The notes under the pieces are model-generated. The model saw only the letters and a program-made list of their open reading frames with translations. It did not search any database and was not told the origin of the DNA. A stretch of 64,000 bases of DNA from Aphanomyces cochlioides (Eukaryota; Oomycota; Saprolegniomycetes; Saprolegniales; Verrucalvaceae), in the NCBI GenBank assembly GCA_019828595.1, contig JAHQRK010000028.1, forward strand, positions 248,001 through 312,000. Reading direction: 5' to 3'. The position numbers and the translations under genes are program-made. Below, one piece after another: positions 10,842 through 23,262 of this stretch (within the stretch, counting starts at the first letter, position 1; every line of letters begins with the position of its first letter).

Positions 10842-11633
10842 CTTGGAAGCTTGTTTTCTGAGGTCGCAACAAGCTGGACAATCAATATAAAGTCTAAGAG
10901 GTTTTGAAGCACCAATTTCTAAAAAAATCCCGATCCTTCCAGATTGACAACGAATAAGTTTGTACTTATTTCCACTTACAATGTACACTTGGCTGTAACC
11001 TTATCCGTTCTGTTGGACAGCTAGCAATGATTCGTTTTGCTGTGTGAGTCTTAGCAGCGCGCAGTTGATCTCAGCGTCTATGGCTTGTTTTGCTTTCCAT
11101 TTTCAGCCGGAAAACTCGATTGTTTTGGCGGCTGTTCTCGATCTAAGTCTCATTGCGAACACATATAAGTCCTCGAGCCTTGAACCGGTTGAAATCGTCA
11201 TTTCATAGAGGCACTGAGCATTTCTCTCCACCCGTGTAACCTCTCTCTGCCTGCCATGTCTACCCTTTCTACTGAAAGTTGCAATAACGGATCAGGCACT
11301 TCTCCGACTGTGCTGTCATGTGTCCGACCCCTCGACATGTTAGTACATGCTGTCATCTCATTAGATCCTGCTTATTACATTTTATACTGGAGTACTCCTC
11401 GCTACTAAGCCGTACTCCTCTTGTTACTTGCCAGCTCTAGTTTGTAAGCCCCAAGTGCCCCTCCCCCTCACAATATCAAGAATTAAAATTGAGAGGTTTT
11501 CAAAAGACAAAAGGACCTCCAAAATATAATAAATCGAATATAAATGATTTCTTATTTAAAAAATAAGAAACTGAGAACGGAGTGTCCGGTATTAGTGTTA
11601 GGCTTTGCTGTTTGTTGCACGGGACTCGTTGTC
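10842..11633. other. divergent intergenic region (USP14 / UVRAG-like)
   Basis: This region should hold the promoters of two divergent genes. It contains only short frames and an AT-rich stretch at about 11485-11560 just before the UVRAG-like start. I do not see the TATCCGGATA palindrome here. Confidence 0.5.
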
Positions 11634-13451
11634 ATGCAGACCGGTCGGCGGGGATTGACGCGGTCTCAGCTCAAGACGGTGGCGCTGCGCCACATTACGT
11701 TTGGCAATAGTATCTTGAGCGGCCAGTCAATGATTTCGATCAATGTCTCGCACGAAATCGACCTCCCCGACCTCTTTTTCCGCTTGATGTACAACGACGT
11801 GGAACTCTACAAGAGTGAAATCGCGTCCAAGACACTCAACCCAGTCTGGGCAGCAGTCGAATTGTCGGATGATTCGATCAACAAGTTCCTCCACGACGAT
11901 GGAAAGGATTTCGATATCGTGGTTTACCGTGTGTGCACATCATCAACAATGCTCATGCCAATGGTCGATCATGCAGTCGTGGAAGAAGTGGACGAAGACG
12001 AGGAAGAAGAGGAGGTCGAAGACTACGACGCTGAAAATATCTCGTATGTTGTCAACGACGAGCATTGATTGAACTGACGTGAAAATTTTGCAGGTTTTCA
12101 GGACTTCCTGCCTCTGCATCTGACGAAGCCGAGTACTTTGAAGAAGAGGTCTTCCGATTCAATGTCGAGTTGGACGAATTGGAACCCCTCCATTGCGACT
12201 TTCGCGAGCTTTATTACTTGCCACTCAACACACTGGTTTTGGGCTTCAAGGGAAATCAGTACTTTGTTCGACGGGATGTGTTGAGCATGTTGGTCCAAAA
12301 TGGAATGATCCTTTCTCGAAGGGCAAAAGGTAACAATGGTGCGATATCAATCTTTGATGATTTGTACCAGATATTGTGCCGCAATTACCTCAAAATACGT
12401 TTACCATGGAAACTGCTGCGAAGTACCTTGATGAAAACATCGAGTTGCTGCGTCAGATCAAGGAGAAGCAGGTATCCATAGCCAAGAAACGTCAAGCCGT
12501 GGAAGAGCTTCTTGCCAAAGAAGAAGAAGCGTCTGCCAAGGTAAGAATCGAAACCACACACACATAGATTCTCAAAGAATCTAGGAGAATGCACGACTCC
12601 AGCTTCAAAGTCGTATCATGGAACTACGAAAACAAGTGATTCAAAAGAAGCAAGCACTTGACCAAGGTAGAAATACATCTGAACACCCTAGTCATTGATG
12701 ATTTTAGTCAAATCGGTTCTCAAAGTGGAAAAACACATGCTGTCTACCGATCAAAGGCTGCCGCGGACACTCACGCAATTGACCAATTTGGAGGCGAAAG
12801 AAACAGAAATGAACAGCGGCATCATCCATCGACGGTATGGATACTGCGTATCTGACTTGTAACTTACGCTTGCAGGATGGATATTTTACGCGTAGCACAC
12901 AGCATTCGAGCATTGCAAGCGACGCTCGTTAGCCAATTGTATGATATTTACCCGATTGCATATCTTGGTGCTGGAGAGTATTCAATCGGAGGCATTAAAT
13001 TCACAAATTCGGACATCAACAATGGTTGGTACAGTCATCAATCAAAACTAACAATCGTCTCTCCAGGGCGAGACGAAGAAATGCTTTCGACAGCTTTGGG
13101 TTATATCGCTCATTTTGTGTTTTTACTTGCCAAGTATCTGAATGTGACGCTGCGGTATGCCATCAAGCATGTGTCGTCGCGGTCCAGCATGTGCGACGAA
13201 GTGAACGATCCAGGTGGAGAGTACCCGTTGTATAAACGCGGTGCTGACAGGGAGCGTTTTGAAAAAGCGTTTGTCTTTCTAAAAAAAGACGTCGAGCAGG
13301 TACCTATCATCGCCACTCTCGAGCATATGAATCTTACGAACCATAGCTCCTCTTGGCGCGGGGATTGGACCCAGGACAACAAGGGCAACTACTCATGCGG
13401 CTCACAACGCTCGTCGAGACTGAAATGGAATGGTTAAAAAATAACTCGTAG
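11634..13451 (+). CDS. UVRAG: UVRAG/Vps38-like subunit of a PI3-kinase complex
   Basis: The start at ATG 11634 (MQTGRRGL) leads into a C2-like region (FFRLMYNDVELYKSEI, TLNPVW), an acidic linker, a coiled-coil part (12300-12840) and a C-terminal domain typical of UVRAG/Atg14. In that domain SIRALQATLVSQLYDIYPI is followed by STALGYIAHFVFLLAKYL, then LRYAIKH and YPLYKRGADRERFEKAFVFL. Short introns interrupt it; the last exon restores DVEQLLLARGLDPGQQG and stops at 13451. These proteins join Vps34, Vps15 and Beclin-1 in endosomal or autophagic phosphatidylinositol 3-kinase complexes. C2 plus coiled coil favours UVRAG/Vps38 over Atg14, which lacks that C2 domain. Confidence 0.8.
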
Positions 13452-13533
13452 ACTCTTCTTCGTTGAATCTTCTTGTTCGTTGACCTCTGCACTTCCTGTC
13501 AAATTTGAAAATGATAATAAAAGGCGCGAAACT

Positions 13534-13570
13534 CTTCCGGATAAAGATCGCATTTGTACTTTCTCCGGTT
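13534..13570 (+). promoter_or_regulatory. TCCGGATAA-type element upstream of coiled-coil gene
   Basis: CTTCCGGATAA and TCTCCGGTTAA occur about 40 and 20 bp before the inferred ATG at 13584, in the 132-bp gap after the UVRAG-like gene. They are weaker matches to the palindrome seen elsewhere. Confidence 0.4.
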
Positions 13571-13583
13571 AACGAACAATACC

Positions 13584-15099
13584 ATGAAGTGGAGATCGAG
13601 TCCCTACACTGTGGGCGGGGCGGCGTTGTTAAAGCAAGAGAAGGCACAAATCACAGAGCTATGCCGTATCGAAGTGGAAGAGACCAAGGCTATCTTGGAT
13701 AAGCAGCTTGCACGCGAGAAAAAGCGGTACAAGAAGGAACTGGTATGGTGAAAACGGTTTGATTGTGGTATTTTGTGATCCATGTAGGAAGAACGCGAGA
13801 AGAAAGCCGAAGATTTTTGCATCATGCTACGCACAAAATACGAAACGATGTTAGCGGACCAAGACTTGCTGCACCAGACGCAGCTCACACAGATTCAAGA
13901 CTTGATCGAGCGGACATATATTTCGTTCACGGATCACAAACGTATTTTAAGTCAACGAGAAAATGACTGGAAGAGCGAACAAGACAAGTGCATTCAATAT
14001 CTAAAGTCTGATCACGAGCGATTGCTTCACGATATCGTGCAGGAGAAGGAAGTTGCGCTCCAGAAAATGCATCAAAATATAGTTGAGCCATTGCGAGCGA
14101 AAGTTGATGAACTTCAAAAGCAGTGTAAGTATTTAAAGAAACAAGTCGACAGAAGCTCGGAAGGTATCGCCTGACTACAGCCTGACGTGATCGCATGAAT
14201 AGAACTTCTGCGCCAGACAAATATAGCTCATGACGAGATGCTGCGAAAGACTCAAATGGAGACACAAGTACGAGAAGCTTGCCGACACATTGCAACATTG
14301 AGAAGTCAACTCAACAAGTCAGACGCGGTAATCAGGGACCTCAAGCACGAGTTGCAAGGTTCACGACATGAAGCAAAAGAAAAAAGTGGGGCTCTGGGTG
14401 CGTTGCAGCTGGAGATGGTAAACTTGCCATTTACGATTTACGATTGATGAACGATATAGGCGTCAGCTCAAGCTGAGATCCACAGTCGAGAAATATGCCT
14501 TGCACAAGAGATTACCCATCTTAAGCAATCGCTGGAGCAGCACGACAAAGCGAAACATGAAATGGAGGTAGGCACTTCCTCCAGGATTTTGAATAATCAA
14601 AGCAAACATAGCAAGAAATTAAAGCGCTCAAGAAGTGCTTTGCAGAATGCCAAATCTTGCGAGGCGATGCGGAAACTCGAGAACAACTTGCTATGCAGCG
14701 CATAACACTCATGCAAACTACTGCCGAGAGTACTACATCATATTTGCGGCAACAAGTTAAACAAGCAAATGCGCAAAACAAAGAATTGAACACTTCAAAT
14801 CACAAATTACACGAAACTCTCATCTACCTAAGACAAAAGATGCAAGTAAGACAACTGATCTCTTGTGGGGTATCTTAACTAAATGCTTCGTTTAGGAATT
14901 ACAGTGCCAGTTGTCAACAGCAGCAAACTCAAAGGAGCAGCAAGAAGTGATGTGGAGAACCAAGCACGAACTGCTCGAATGCCAACACAGAGAGTCCATG
15001 TCAGAACTAGAAGCACTTCGACTTGAAAATACTAATCTCAAACAAGAATGGCGAGTCAAGCACCAAGTGTTAGCAAAGCGGAAACTAAGCTTGCGCTAA
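13584..15099 (+). CDS. coiled-coil protein of unknown function
   Basis: Six exons joined by short GT...AG introns (near 13743, 14165, 14416, 14568 and 14845) give a protein of about 430 residues starting MKWRSSPYTVGG. Almost the whole chain is Glu/Lys/Gln-rich with heptad-like spacing and no globular domain, for example in the stretches near 13640-13740, 13830-14160, 14200-14410 and 14630-14840. The stop is at 15097-15099. Long all-coiled-coil proteins of this type are often centrosomal, ciliary or structural, but nothing here fixes a role. It lies 132 bp after the UVRAG-like gene on the same strand. Confidence 0.7.
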
Positions 15100-15327
15100 C
15101 TTTCAGGGAGTTTAATGGAAACAAGGAGTAAGCACTTCGACCTTCTTGCATTACGATATCCATGATACTTGACACATCATGGAATCGACTGGACTTTGAC
15201 TAACTCATCGACATCGAGTCAAATAACGAACTGTAGAACAATTTCGTGCTGGTGACTCTGGAAACACGTCACAATCTTTAGTTGATGATGAAACTGACAT
15301 GGACTTATTGTAACAGTTAGGGTCGCG

Positions 15328-16769
15328 ATGGATGAAACCGAGCAGGAACATGGAGAAATGCCGCTCCTCGTGCAAATGCAATCGGCCATCGATCGATTGG
15401 ATGCATTCATTACTTGCGAAGCCAAGTTCGGAGATGTTCCAGTTATGCGGAAACAGTCTTGCTTACTCAAAGACCATGTTGTTCCTCGCCCAGAACTTGG
15501 TAGTGTCAAGTTTACACTCAAGAATCGCTTCAGGTAGCAGCGCTTGCAAGTATCTTCATGATTTAAATCCTTGTTCATGTAGCCACTTGGCTTCATTCCG
15601 CAAGAAAAAAATTATTGAAAACTTTGATGTAAGTTCAACGCGTCTAGACTGCATGTGTAATCTCTCGGGTCAGGATCTCAAGGAAAAATCAGTAGCTATC
15701 ATTGGATTAAGTGGCGTTGGTGGTCTCGTGGCGGAAATGCTAACACGCACGGGAATTGGAAAGCTCACGTTAATTGACCACGGTGCGTTCGTTCTCTGTG
15801 TCCACAATTTTTCGGACAGACTGATGATTTGTAGGTCGTGTCAAGATGGCCAGCATGAGTCGGATGCATTTTCTCCCAGAGCAAGTTGGCATGACCAAAG
15901 TCCAAGCATCTCGTGTCTATCTTCGCCATCTAAACCCCCATGTTGAAATCGAGACGTACCATTGTGACGTGACCAATGGTATATCAACTCGATTGTTGTT
16001 TCTAAACCACAATTGGTAGAATTGGACGCGGATATTCTCCTCGACGTGCTTCAAGATTGCAAAATGGAGCAACAAACTCCTCAAAATAACCAAATGACAT
16101 TTCGATTGCCCATGGATGCCATTGTTTGTTGTGTGGACAATTCGCAAGCCCGCAAGCGCGTCAACCAAGTGAGTTTAAACAGATAGATCGGCCTTCGAAC
16201 AACATTGCTGCAGATTGCTCTTCAGCTGAGCATTCCTCTCATTGATGTTCGATTGTCGCCGTGTAGTTCCTTTATTTCAGTTCAAACCATTTTACCGGGC
16301 ATCACCGCTTGCTTGCAAGTACGTGGTGAATTCTTTTAAGTTTTCAACCATTGTAGTGTCACTGGAACGACAAATATGAAGGCGAGGCGACGACTGCAGA
16401 CGCTGTGTCAAAACAATGTCCAGCCACGCTGCCTCAGAGTGAGTTAATAGCAGCAGGATTGGTGTCTCAAAGCGCACTCAAGTAAAATACGATCAAGTGC
16501 GCGGTGATTTTTATAAGCTTGGTAGATTGTTGCTGGAAGTTGGCGAACAAGTCCCATTTTATCGTCTTGACTGTCTTCAAATGGACATGAGCACGTTTTG
16601 GTTCAAACCAAGGAGTGAGTGCTGCGAACCGATGTGCAAGCTCAAGCAAGACGAATTTAAAATCGACACCAGCAGACATACACACCACGGTGAGCCGCCA
16701 GAGGACGAAAAAGCACAAGCAACAGCTCAACAGGACCAAGATAGCGACGGAGGTGACAACTATGATTGA
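15328..16769 (+). CDS. UBA5: UBA5, E1-like activating enzyme for UFM1
   Basis: After an N-terminal exon (MDETEQEHGEMP...) the spliced protein reads NRFSHLASFRKKKIIENFD, then the nucleotide-binding motif VAIIGLSGVGGLVAEMLTR and GIGKLTLIDHG, SMSRMHFLPEQVG, and CCVDNSQARKRVNQ. The match to UBA5 continues at the C-terminus (VPFYRLDCLQMDMSTFWFKP, then CCEPMCKLKQDEF, the Cys pair of the family zinc site). QCPATLP aligns with the region of the catalytic Cys (CAASLPT in the animal enzymes). UBA5 adenylates UFM1 and passes it to UFC1. Six short introns are inferred. The stop (16767-16769) lies inside the end of the convergent TPR gene. Confidence 0.85.
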
Positions 16770-17413
16770 AAGAGCTTTTGAAAAGACTTCTTCTCCGCTT
16801 GCAAGGTGTCACTGGCTGCTTTCTTCAGTTGCTCCAAGTGTGTCCCTAAATGGAGGATAAATCAACCAAAGAAAAATGCATGATATGTACGGAGAGCTGC
16901 ATTGGATGGGTCGATTCGAATTGCTTCAAGGACATCTTGTTTTGCTGATGCAAAGTTCTTCTCCTTGGCATAGGCTTGACTACGTCGATACCATGCTTTC
17001 ACATTGACTGGGTCATACTGAATCGCCTGGAGAAAGCATGGATGCTTGTCAAGTCCTATTGGATTACCTTGGTGCAATGATCCACACAGAGTTTGCAATC
17101 GAATGCGTCTTTATTCTGGAGATAGCAAGCCGCAATATTCACATGCATAGTCGAAATAACAGGTCCAAGGACTTGCAAGTCGGCTTGTGAATATTTACAA
17201 GACTGTGGCGCTTCAAGGACTTGGAGAGCCTATTGTGTGCGCCAATTTTCATCTGTGGTGCATCTCCAGAATTAGAAAGCATACCTGGCTGTAGTACGCT
17301 TGAGCACGAGCATAGTCCTTTGATTTGAACGCGCCGTTCCCCATGGCCTTCCATTCTGTCGCCATGTCGAGCTTGACTTGCACAAAGCTCATCTGGCTTG
17401 GTGTCGCTGCCAT
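16760..17413 (-). CDS. TPR protein with Hsp90/Hsp70-type clamp residues
   Basis: The start MAATPSQMSFVQ (ATG 17411-17413) leads into three TPR motifs over four exons: ATEWKAMGNGAFKSKDYARA, STMHVNIAACYLQNKD and NVKAWYRRSQAYAKEKNFAS. The last exon ends AEKKSFQKLFQS with its stop at 16760-16762. The Lys/Asn, Asn and Lys/Arg positions (KAMGN, HVN, KAWYRR) match the two-carboxylate clamp that binds the EEVD tail of Hsp90 or Hsp70. The arrangement resembles the TPR part of FKBP-type co-chaperones without an isomerase domain. Total length is about 170 residues. The CDS overlaps the UBA5 end by 10 bases. Confidence 0.8.
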
Positions 17414-17568
17414 AGTCAATCTTGAAGCAAGTCAATACATTTGTTGCCAAATGTTCTTCTAACGAGGAAAGAGACCTCGATACAAGGCCACAAAGCTTGT
17501 TATAAGAACCTAAAAGATTTGATACAAGAACAAAGCATTCCATTCATCAAATTTTGATTGCCGCCGCC

Positions 17569-17865
17569 ATGAGTGCACCGAGTGGATCGAATACAAACGT
17601 CACTCTTGGACGAAAGTTGATCGAAGAACTGCAACAAATGGGCGCCCAAGTCCCGATTGAGTTTATTAAGGTGCAAGATATGCTGGAAGCATGCGAGAGG
17701 AATGCGATGCAAGTTGCAGCCAACATTGCCGACGCGCGCCGAGAAAAATCACAACAACGGCTCAAGGGCAACGAAGCCCTCTTGAAAGAACAGAGCGACA
17801 TGTTTGACAAGATTTCCCAAACGTACAAGAAACTAGCACAAGATGACGAATGGATCAAAAAGTAA
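17569..17865 (+). CDS. small helical protein of unknown function (98 aa)
   Basis: This single-exon frame starts at ATG 17569 (MSAPSGSNTN) and stops at 17865. The sequence is rich in Lys, Glu, Gln and Ala, with likely amphipathic helices throughout (ARREKSQQRLKGNEALLK). No family is recognised. The divergent TPR gene begins 155 bp away, so the two probably share a promoter region. Confidence 0.55.
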   Translation: MSAPSGSNTNVTLGRKLIEELQQMGAQVPIEFIKVQDMLEACERNAMQVAANIADARREKSQQRLKGNEALLKEQSDMFDKISQTYKKLAQDDEWIKK

Positions 17866-18255
17866 GAAAGACCTCGTTCCATGATCGATGGTGGAATGTT
17901 CTCTCCCGCAAACATCGCCTTTCATTATTTCATTGTTCTCGTTGGGAAGAGTTGTCTGCTCGCTATCCCTTAGGTTGATGCTATCGAGTAATCTTAAGCC
18001 GTGCATCGCTGTCAGATGTACTCCCTGCTGGACAGGAAACACTTATACAGGAGAGAGCCGACATCTTACCAGGAGAGTAAACTGGCAATCACGATCACAT
18101 TGAATTCGATAGACTCTTGAACTTTGAGTGTTGGATATGATATTCTGCTGTATGATTCCACGTTGCTGTGGGTTAGCAACAGTGTGGGTAGAAGCATTTC
18201 CTTGCTTACTTTTTTACAGATCACACTACGCATCAAGCTGCACAACTGCATCACT
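17866..18255. other. intergenic stretch, nothing supported
   Basis: The 3' regions of two convergent genes meet here. Only short overlapping frames are present and I see no RNA gene or repeat. Confidence 0.4.
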
Positions 18256-21124
18256 CTAAATGGGAAGGCATTTCGTTTCCCAGATCCGATTGCCAACGTA
18301 TTGTAGCCGCAATGAGACATATCGCAGAGCAATCCCTTGAAGCACAAAAGCTAGATAGCTGTCACGCTCGAGCATTTCTTTCAACTTGTCTTGGTTCAAA
18401 ACGTATACAACGCAAGGTTCCACCTGGATAGAAGATAAGAGACATCCTCAAAGTGATGTACTACCGTAACGAGGGACGTTTTGCGCTTTTCACCAGTCAA
18501 CAGACACATCTCGCCGACCATGGCACCTGCTGAAACTTCTTCCGTAGTACCAGCTTCGTCTTCTACAATTGCTTGCATGTGTCCCTCAGCCAAAAGCATG
18601 GCTGTAGTGGAGGCATCACCTTGCCACCAGACCTGCATAAACGTTTTAACACATATTGCTTCATGTTTCATGCCAACCTGAACATCTTTTTCCAGTTCTT
18701 GACGTTCAAAGTAATCAAGGAGTTTTTGCAACACCTCGAGTGGTTCACTTGGACATAGACTGTGTAGTCGTCCAAGGAAGGCATGTTCCTTTGGAAGGGA
18801 TGGTTCTTTAGCCAATGGTGTAGGCTCAGTTTTGTATCGGGAGAGCAAATCGTTCTCAGCCCATTCGATAGCACTGTTCAAATCTTCAGCCACATAAAAC
18901 GTCGGCGATGAATCCGAAAGCATAATTTTGAGGAATCGAGTGTATGTTGATGGAATGGCAGTGAAGACCAAGCGGCATTCGTACAAGTCGCACACATGCC
19001 TACGTAGTATGCCGAAATGAAGATGCACAAACATGAATCCTACTTGAGCTTGGCGAGGCGGTCGGCGGCAGATGAATCCAATGCAACCACTAAAGTGAAG
19101 TCCACAACCATACACTCGAGCTCAGGATATGTATCGAGCAAATATTGAACATATTCACTCAACTTGTGAATGTTGCCAAAAAATAGATGGCCCTGAAAGG
19201 ATAGGTGTGAGTCGAGAGAGCACGACGTGTAGTACATACCTTGAGTTGAACAACATGGACATTGCGTGACACTCGATCGAGCACTTCCAATTCTGTAGCA
19301 CTGCGCCTAGCGCTACTACGTAATGTCGCCGCACTCATGCTGCCACGAAGAGGGCCTGCTGGAGCGCTTTGTGCCACAAAAGTAATACATGCCAAAAGAG
19401 CACCAACAGCAAGACCTATGAAAGATTGTGCATCTCATTCATGTGACTTGGTAATACCTTCATTCATTCCCCAGAACGTCATCGTGAGAGCTATTATCCA
19501 CACTGTTGCATATTCAAAGCGATCAAGGTCTCGGTACGTGTCGACAACAGCTTCTTTGCATAAATCAAGACCAACATGTACCATGAGGCAGCCTGCCATA
19601 CATCGGGGAACGTAGGCAACGACGCCGGGGCCAGTCAAAAAGACAATACCGAGGAACAATCCAATCATAACAGATTGGATACGGCCACCACCGCCACATT
19701 TGTAGTAGAGAGCCGAATTTGAATAGCACAAATAGTTTTGGACACTTCCTGCAAGTCCTCCGAGCGTGTTAGATACACCCTAAACCTCAATTAGAACATT
19801 TCACAATGCCATTGCCTTACATGAGCCTTGAGTTCTTCGTTAATATCACATTCGTGACCCGTGGTAAGACTTAAGGATGGGATATTGATGGGCACGTGCA
19901 TAAGGGAAAACAAAGTCAAGCCCAATAGTGTTCCAATCTGCTTCGGGATGAGGGGCCACTCAACAAGCGAAAAATCATAATGCGACCAAATCGAGTAGAA
20001 AGGAACTTGCGGTGGGCGGTCAAAGAACCAGCCATTGGCACGAGCCGTCTACACATAGGATGTGAATATCAGCATGACAATTAAATGAACCGTACGTCCT
20101 GGGAAACGCCAAGAATTGCGATCACAACGTAGAAAAGAGGAACGATGGAAACGAAATAAAACGGCGAAAAGAGGGGCGACTTCGCAAAACGCAAACATAT
20201 GCCCAGGATAACAACAAGCACAACTGAGACAACCCACAGCCACAAGACATCAGGTTGACTCAAACGCACAAGACCAGCCCACGTCCACTCAAATGAGATG
20301 CCCGTTGCATTTTGGAGTCCATTTTGGACCACAAAGACGCCTAACAGATGACAATCATCAGCAAAATAGAGATGGGTGCATACCAATGCCGCCAATAGCG
20401 CCAATGATGATATGCTTTGGAAAGAGGTAGATGATCGATCCCAGTCGAAAGTACCCCAACGCGTAGAAGAATATACCGACCACGATGGACGATAGAGCAT
20501 ACGTGACGAGAATTGTCGGGAGAGCTTTTGGAGACGTTGGGCCAAGTTCATTCAAAATTGAAATCGATAGAGTATGCATGAAGGGCACATTCTCGACCAT
20601 CATCATGCCAACGGAGCAGTCGAAAGAACTTCGAGCTACATGAAAATCAGTGTCATTTTCAAAACACTCGCAATACCTGCAAAAACAAATTGGCACAAGA
20701 TCGACGTCAGCAAAAACATTTGAATACCAATTGCTCGAGGTGCAGGAAGCTCGGTCCAATCGAGTGGAAAGAAAGACAAACCAAACGGGATACTGATCAT
20801 CAAGTTCAGCACCACGGCAATCAGTACACTCGGCAACGACTGTACAATTGACTGGAATGAATTGTCCGCCACGGTCGACGTGCTGTACACTGATGTACCA
20901 TCAACACTGAGTCTTTTCAGTGGATTGCTCGATGGTGCGGCCATGGACGGGTCGTATTCGCGACGAAGCGGTGGTGCTTTGAACAATCCACTGGTGTTCT
21001 GATGCTGTCCGTTCGTTTCCTCGGCATTGTCTTCTTGAGAAGATACGTCGAGAATGGTCTTTTCCGAGGCAGCATTCGGCAACCGGAGCAGCGCCGATCG
21101 TTCGTTCAGCGGCGGTGTCTTCAT
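18256..21124 (-). CDS. SulP/SLC26-type anion transporter with STAS and cyclic-nucleotide-binding domains
   Basis: The start is MKTPPLNERS (ATG 21122-21124). After a disordered N-terminus of about 80 residues comes a membrane domain of 10 or more hydrophobic segments with SulP features (SVGMMMVENVPFMHTLS, YLFPKHIIIGAIGGIG, LTLFSLMHVPINIPSLS). Next comes a STAS domain (VHVVQLKGHLFFGNIHKL, MVVDFTLVVALDSSAADRL). The last exons form a cNMP-binding fold with GAMVGEMCLLTGEKRKTSLV, the phosphate-binding-cassette region. It ends WETKCLPI with a stop at 18256-18258. About ten short introns are present. The family moves sulfate, other anions or amino acids; substrate and membrane are not predictable. 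The SulP-STAS-cNMP order also occurs in fungal YGR125W-like proteins. Confidence 0.88.
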
Positions 21125-21163
21125 CTTGGAGAAAGTCCAAAAGTGCCTTCTTTCGCGCCATTA

Positions 21164-21237
21164 GCTTATCCGGATAACGTTAGGTTTGTGAGTGATTTAC
21201 AAAAACCAAGTCAAGATTTGAAAATATCCGGATAATA
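21164..21237 (-). promoter_or_regulatory. TTATCCGGATAA-type elements, two copies
   Basis: CTTATCCGGATAAC (21165-21178) and ATATCCGGATAAT (21224-21236) lie 41 and about 100 bp upstream of the SulP start codon at 21124. Confidence 0.6.
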
Positions 21238-21400
21238 CATTTTGACCCAAGGAAGATTCCTTCAATTTATAAAAGATGACAAACGAGGAAGAAGCGAGCC
21301 AAGCCACTGTGTCCGTGGATTGTTGCATGGAAGGGACGTCGCAGCTGCCATCGAAATCGACAAGAAACAGCTTGAAGAACGAGAGAGCATGGGGTCAAGA

Positions 21401-23132
21401 TCACCGATCTTCGCTTTCGAATCCAATGTTCTTCCAATCAAGGAGACGAAGACGTCGGGGCAATATGAGTTTGGAGCCGAGCGAGATTTCCGACAGGACA
21501 TACTTGAGCTTCTCGCGTTTCATAGCGATTCGGTTGAATTCAGTGATGCTGAGCACATCGAGGGCCCACAGCGCCTGTTGAGCGAGATCAGGCGTTGTCC
21601 AATCCGTCAGCTTCTATAGCGTCACTTCAAACATGGCCAATCGCGCCTTGTGGTACCTCCTTGTCATCTTGATTCGTGGTGTCGTTTGTGATCTTGTCTG
21701 ACTGACGATTGTCGTCTTGAGGCGGATTGTTTTTTGGAGAAACCTATGCAATGCGAACTCATGCGATTGTAGATGCATTCGTCTGTACACGATGGGACGT
21801 GGTATAAAAGCCCCGACATGTCTTGAGCAATTTGATCGCCGCTTCAACCCCGCCATTTTGTCCGATCACCTTGGCTAATGTTTCTGCTCACGGTCATGAT
21901 GAGCACTATTTGGCTGGACGAAATAAGTATACCGTCATGAGGTCGGCCAATTTCCTCATCCTCTTTGAGCTGCTTTGGGGGAACCAAAACTGTGAACAGT
22001 CGGCAGGAATGCGCGTAAATATCAAAGCGAGTCTCTGGGTATGTGGCCAACGCGACTCCAACCGCAGGAATCACTTGATTTGAAAGCACATGGGCTTTGA
22101 GTTGGGCTGGATCTACGTCCAACGTTCGAATGCCTTGAAATACGGAGGACGATCTACCAGAGAAGGAGGTCAGCACCACGGCCAAGCGCTTGATGGCAGC
22201 TAATTGCACCTACTCGAATCCAATCCATGAGTAAAAGACACCATGATGTGATCGCCTACCATTTCCATGTCGGGGAAGTCCGTCATGACTTCCACCGTGA
22301 CAGGCAGCGACGAGTCTTCCAGACGTTTGAGCGACTGTTCGCCGCCATATACATCTACCACGTCCGTGAGTGCATGAAGGGAGGCCTGCAACGTACTCTT
22401 GAAGATAGCTTTGACGTCCTTGCGGATGAAAAGATCGAGGGGATTGTCGTCCACGGCGCGATTGAATGCTGGCACCGCGCTGCTTTCTCGCACTTGTTTC
22501 TTGACGTCGTCGATCACAGTAATCATACGCAAACAGCGCAAAGCCATGCTATATCCATGCATCAGCGATGGGACAATGCACAAAGCAGCTACCGAAGCAA
22601 GGACACGCGGCATCGCGGCAAATCTACCTCTTCGACGGGATCATACAGCGTTGGAAAGGGTTCTGGCGCTCGAAACCTTGCAAAGTACCCTAATGTCACA
22701 CTCCAGTCTATCTCCAACGCTCCGTCAAACTCTTTTTCGTATCGAATTCCGGTGCGGGGACCATTTCGTTGTACTTCTCGACCGCGCCGAGCAAGATGTC
22801 AACAGCGACGACGCTTTCAGCGACGAGTTCGACTTCAGTCGAGACTTCAAAGTCGTTTTCTTTGATGCGTTCGAGGACTTCCGCGTTGTCTCGATCTTTT
22901 GGCGTGATTCCTTCGCCTTCTTCACACACTACTCCAGTCAATCCATCAACGATCAAGTCGAGAGCAGCACGCACATTCGAGGAAGAAACGGACAGCTACA
23001 CAAGATGTGAGCTCTTGAGCTCCGATCCAACGACGTACCATGTAGATGCGGCTCGAGCAAGTTGGGATAGTCCAATGCAATCTGAACGTGCGCTTTAATA
23101 TCAGCTCGAAGCATCGAGATGGAGCTCCCCAT
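21401..23132 (-). CDS. helical, ARM/HEAT-like repeat protein (exon chain incomplete)
   Basis: Several minus-strand segments read as one protein. One begins near MGSSISMLRADIKAHVQI (ATG about 23130-23132). The next carries ALDLIVDGLTGVVCEEGEG, followed by EVELVAESVVAVDILLGAVE. Later ones carry SLHALTDVVDVYGGEQSLKR, then QLAAIKRLAVVLTS, KVIGQNGGVEAAIKLLKTCRG and LAQQALWALDVLSITEFNRI, ending at a stop at 21401-21403. The last segments resemble armadillo repeats (IGQNGGVEAAIKLL). I could not join all segments: near 23050 and near 22610 the obvious splice sites give the wrong frame. Either introns are misplaced or small indels exist. The function is unknown. Confidence 0.55.
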
Positions 23133-23262
23133 GGAATTCCTCGTCAAGTTGCGCGCTTGAAACGACGCAAACGACGAACCGTCGTCACCAAGATGGACCA
23201 AGTGGACATTTGATTGGCTTTTGGACGATTGGGTCGTGTCACTCTACATTTGTTGGCAAGCC

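Noticed and set aside
9924..10907. 327-codon plus-strand frame across USP14
   Set aside because: It is antisense to the conserved Cys-box exon of USP14 and has no recognisable domain.
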